Assembly: GCA_020635205.1 (NCBI GenBank)
Contig: JACKAE010000004.1
Coordinates: 434,001-498,000, forward strand
DNA: 64,000 nucleotides
Direction: 5' to 3'
Origin: Ignavibacteria bacterium
GTDB taxonomy: Bacteria > Bacteroidota > Ignavibacteria > OLB7
Notes under the pieces: generated by a model
The model's database searches: none
Told to the model about the DNA's origin: nothing
The model's input: only the letters and a program-made list of their open reading frames with translations
Program-made: the position numbers and the translations under genes
Shown: piece after piece, positions 63,913 to 64,000 of the stretch
Layout: each line of letters starts with the position of its first letter
Numbering within the stretch: the first letter of the stretch is position 1

Positions 63913-64000
63913 GGAGGAGAATCTACGTCGATTGTTTGGGATGAGGGGAAACGTATCGTAGCAAGAGGATGCTCGGAACGCGAACCACCGCTGAGCGTAT

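Overview
This 64 kb window looks like the chromosome of a bacterium from the FCB supergroup, most likely the Bacteroidota/Chlorobiota-Ignavibacteria-'Kapabacteria' side. The grounds are several secreted proteins with type IX secretion (T9SS) C-terminal sorting domains, a long SecA with a family-typical N-terminal insertion and a SEC-C zinc tail, paired M16 peptidases, weak or absent Shine-Dalgarno sites before many genes, and a lipid A/heptose-type envelope gene set. The species assignment is inference; the gene families are read directly from the sequence.

Core region 1 (1-24.6 kb) carries housekeeping and envelope genes: a truncated sugar-type ABC binding lipoprotein, secA, a heptosyltransferase-like GT9 gene translationally coupled to an MsbA-like ABC exporter, a GT2 glycosyltransferase, an HtrA/DegQ protease, recO, a YdjM-like membrane protein, a MoxR ATPase with a VWA partner, a catalytic/non-catalytic M16 peptidase pair, queA, a methyltransferase with a GroES-like gene, and a 1,006-residue beta-propeller T9SS cargo protein. 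Core region 2 (48.4-64 kb) has a CAU-anticodon tRNA, a PAP2 phosphatase, anmK, copper ATPase, endonuclease IV, gmhA coupled to dacB, rho, topA, an esterase, an Asp/Gly-rich lipoprotein and an rluB-type pseudouridine synthase.

Between them lies an accessory zone. At 24.9-28.2 kb there are stacked palindromic repeats, a T9SS-protein pseudogene broken by at least two frameshifts, and a duplicated 5' gene fragment. At 28,198-47,891 a 21-bp perfect direct repeat brackets a 19.7 kb segment with a tyrosine recombinase just inside its left end and a second, unrelated one near its right end. I read this as an integrative element, possibly with a nested second element, because the second recombinase sits next to a 3' fragment of an initiator tRNA and its terminator. 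Cargo includes several unrecognised small or membrane proteins, a PD-(D/E)xK-type nuclease next to a 309-residue zinc-motif protein, a GC-rich 1,798-residue T9SS protein, and a tandem operon of three FG-GAP-repeat secreted proteins divergent from an XRE-type regulator.

The best candidate for something undescribed is that three-gene array. The second halves of the proteins are nearly identical and the N-terminal halves strongly divergent; the gene junctions are near-identical at the DNA level, and only the last copy keeps a T9SS sorting domain. This looks like a recombining, variable surface or secreted protein locus on a mobile element. A second notable signal is a roughly 200-bp composite element of stacked small palindromes found as two inverted near-full copies (47.96-48.16 kb and 58.75-59.0 kb) plus a fragment at 28.05 kb.
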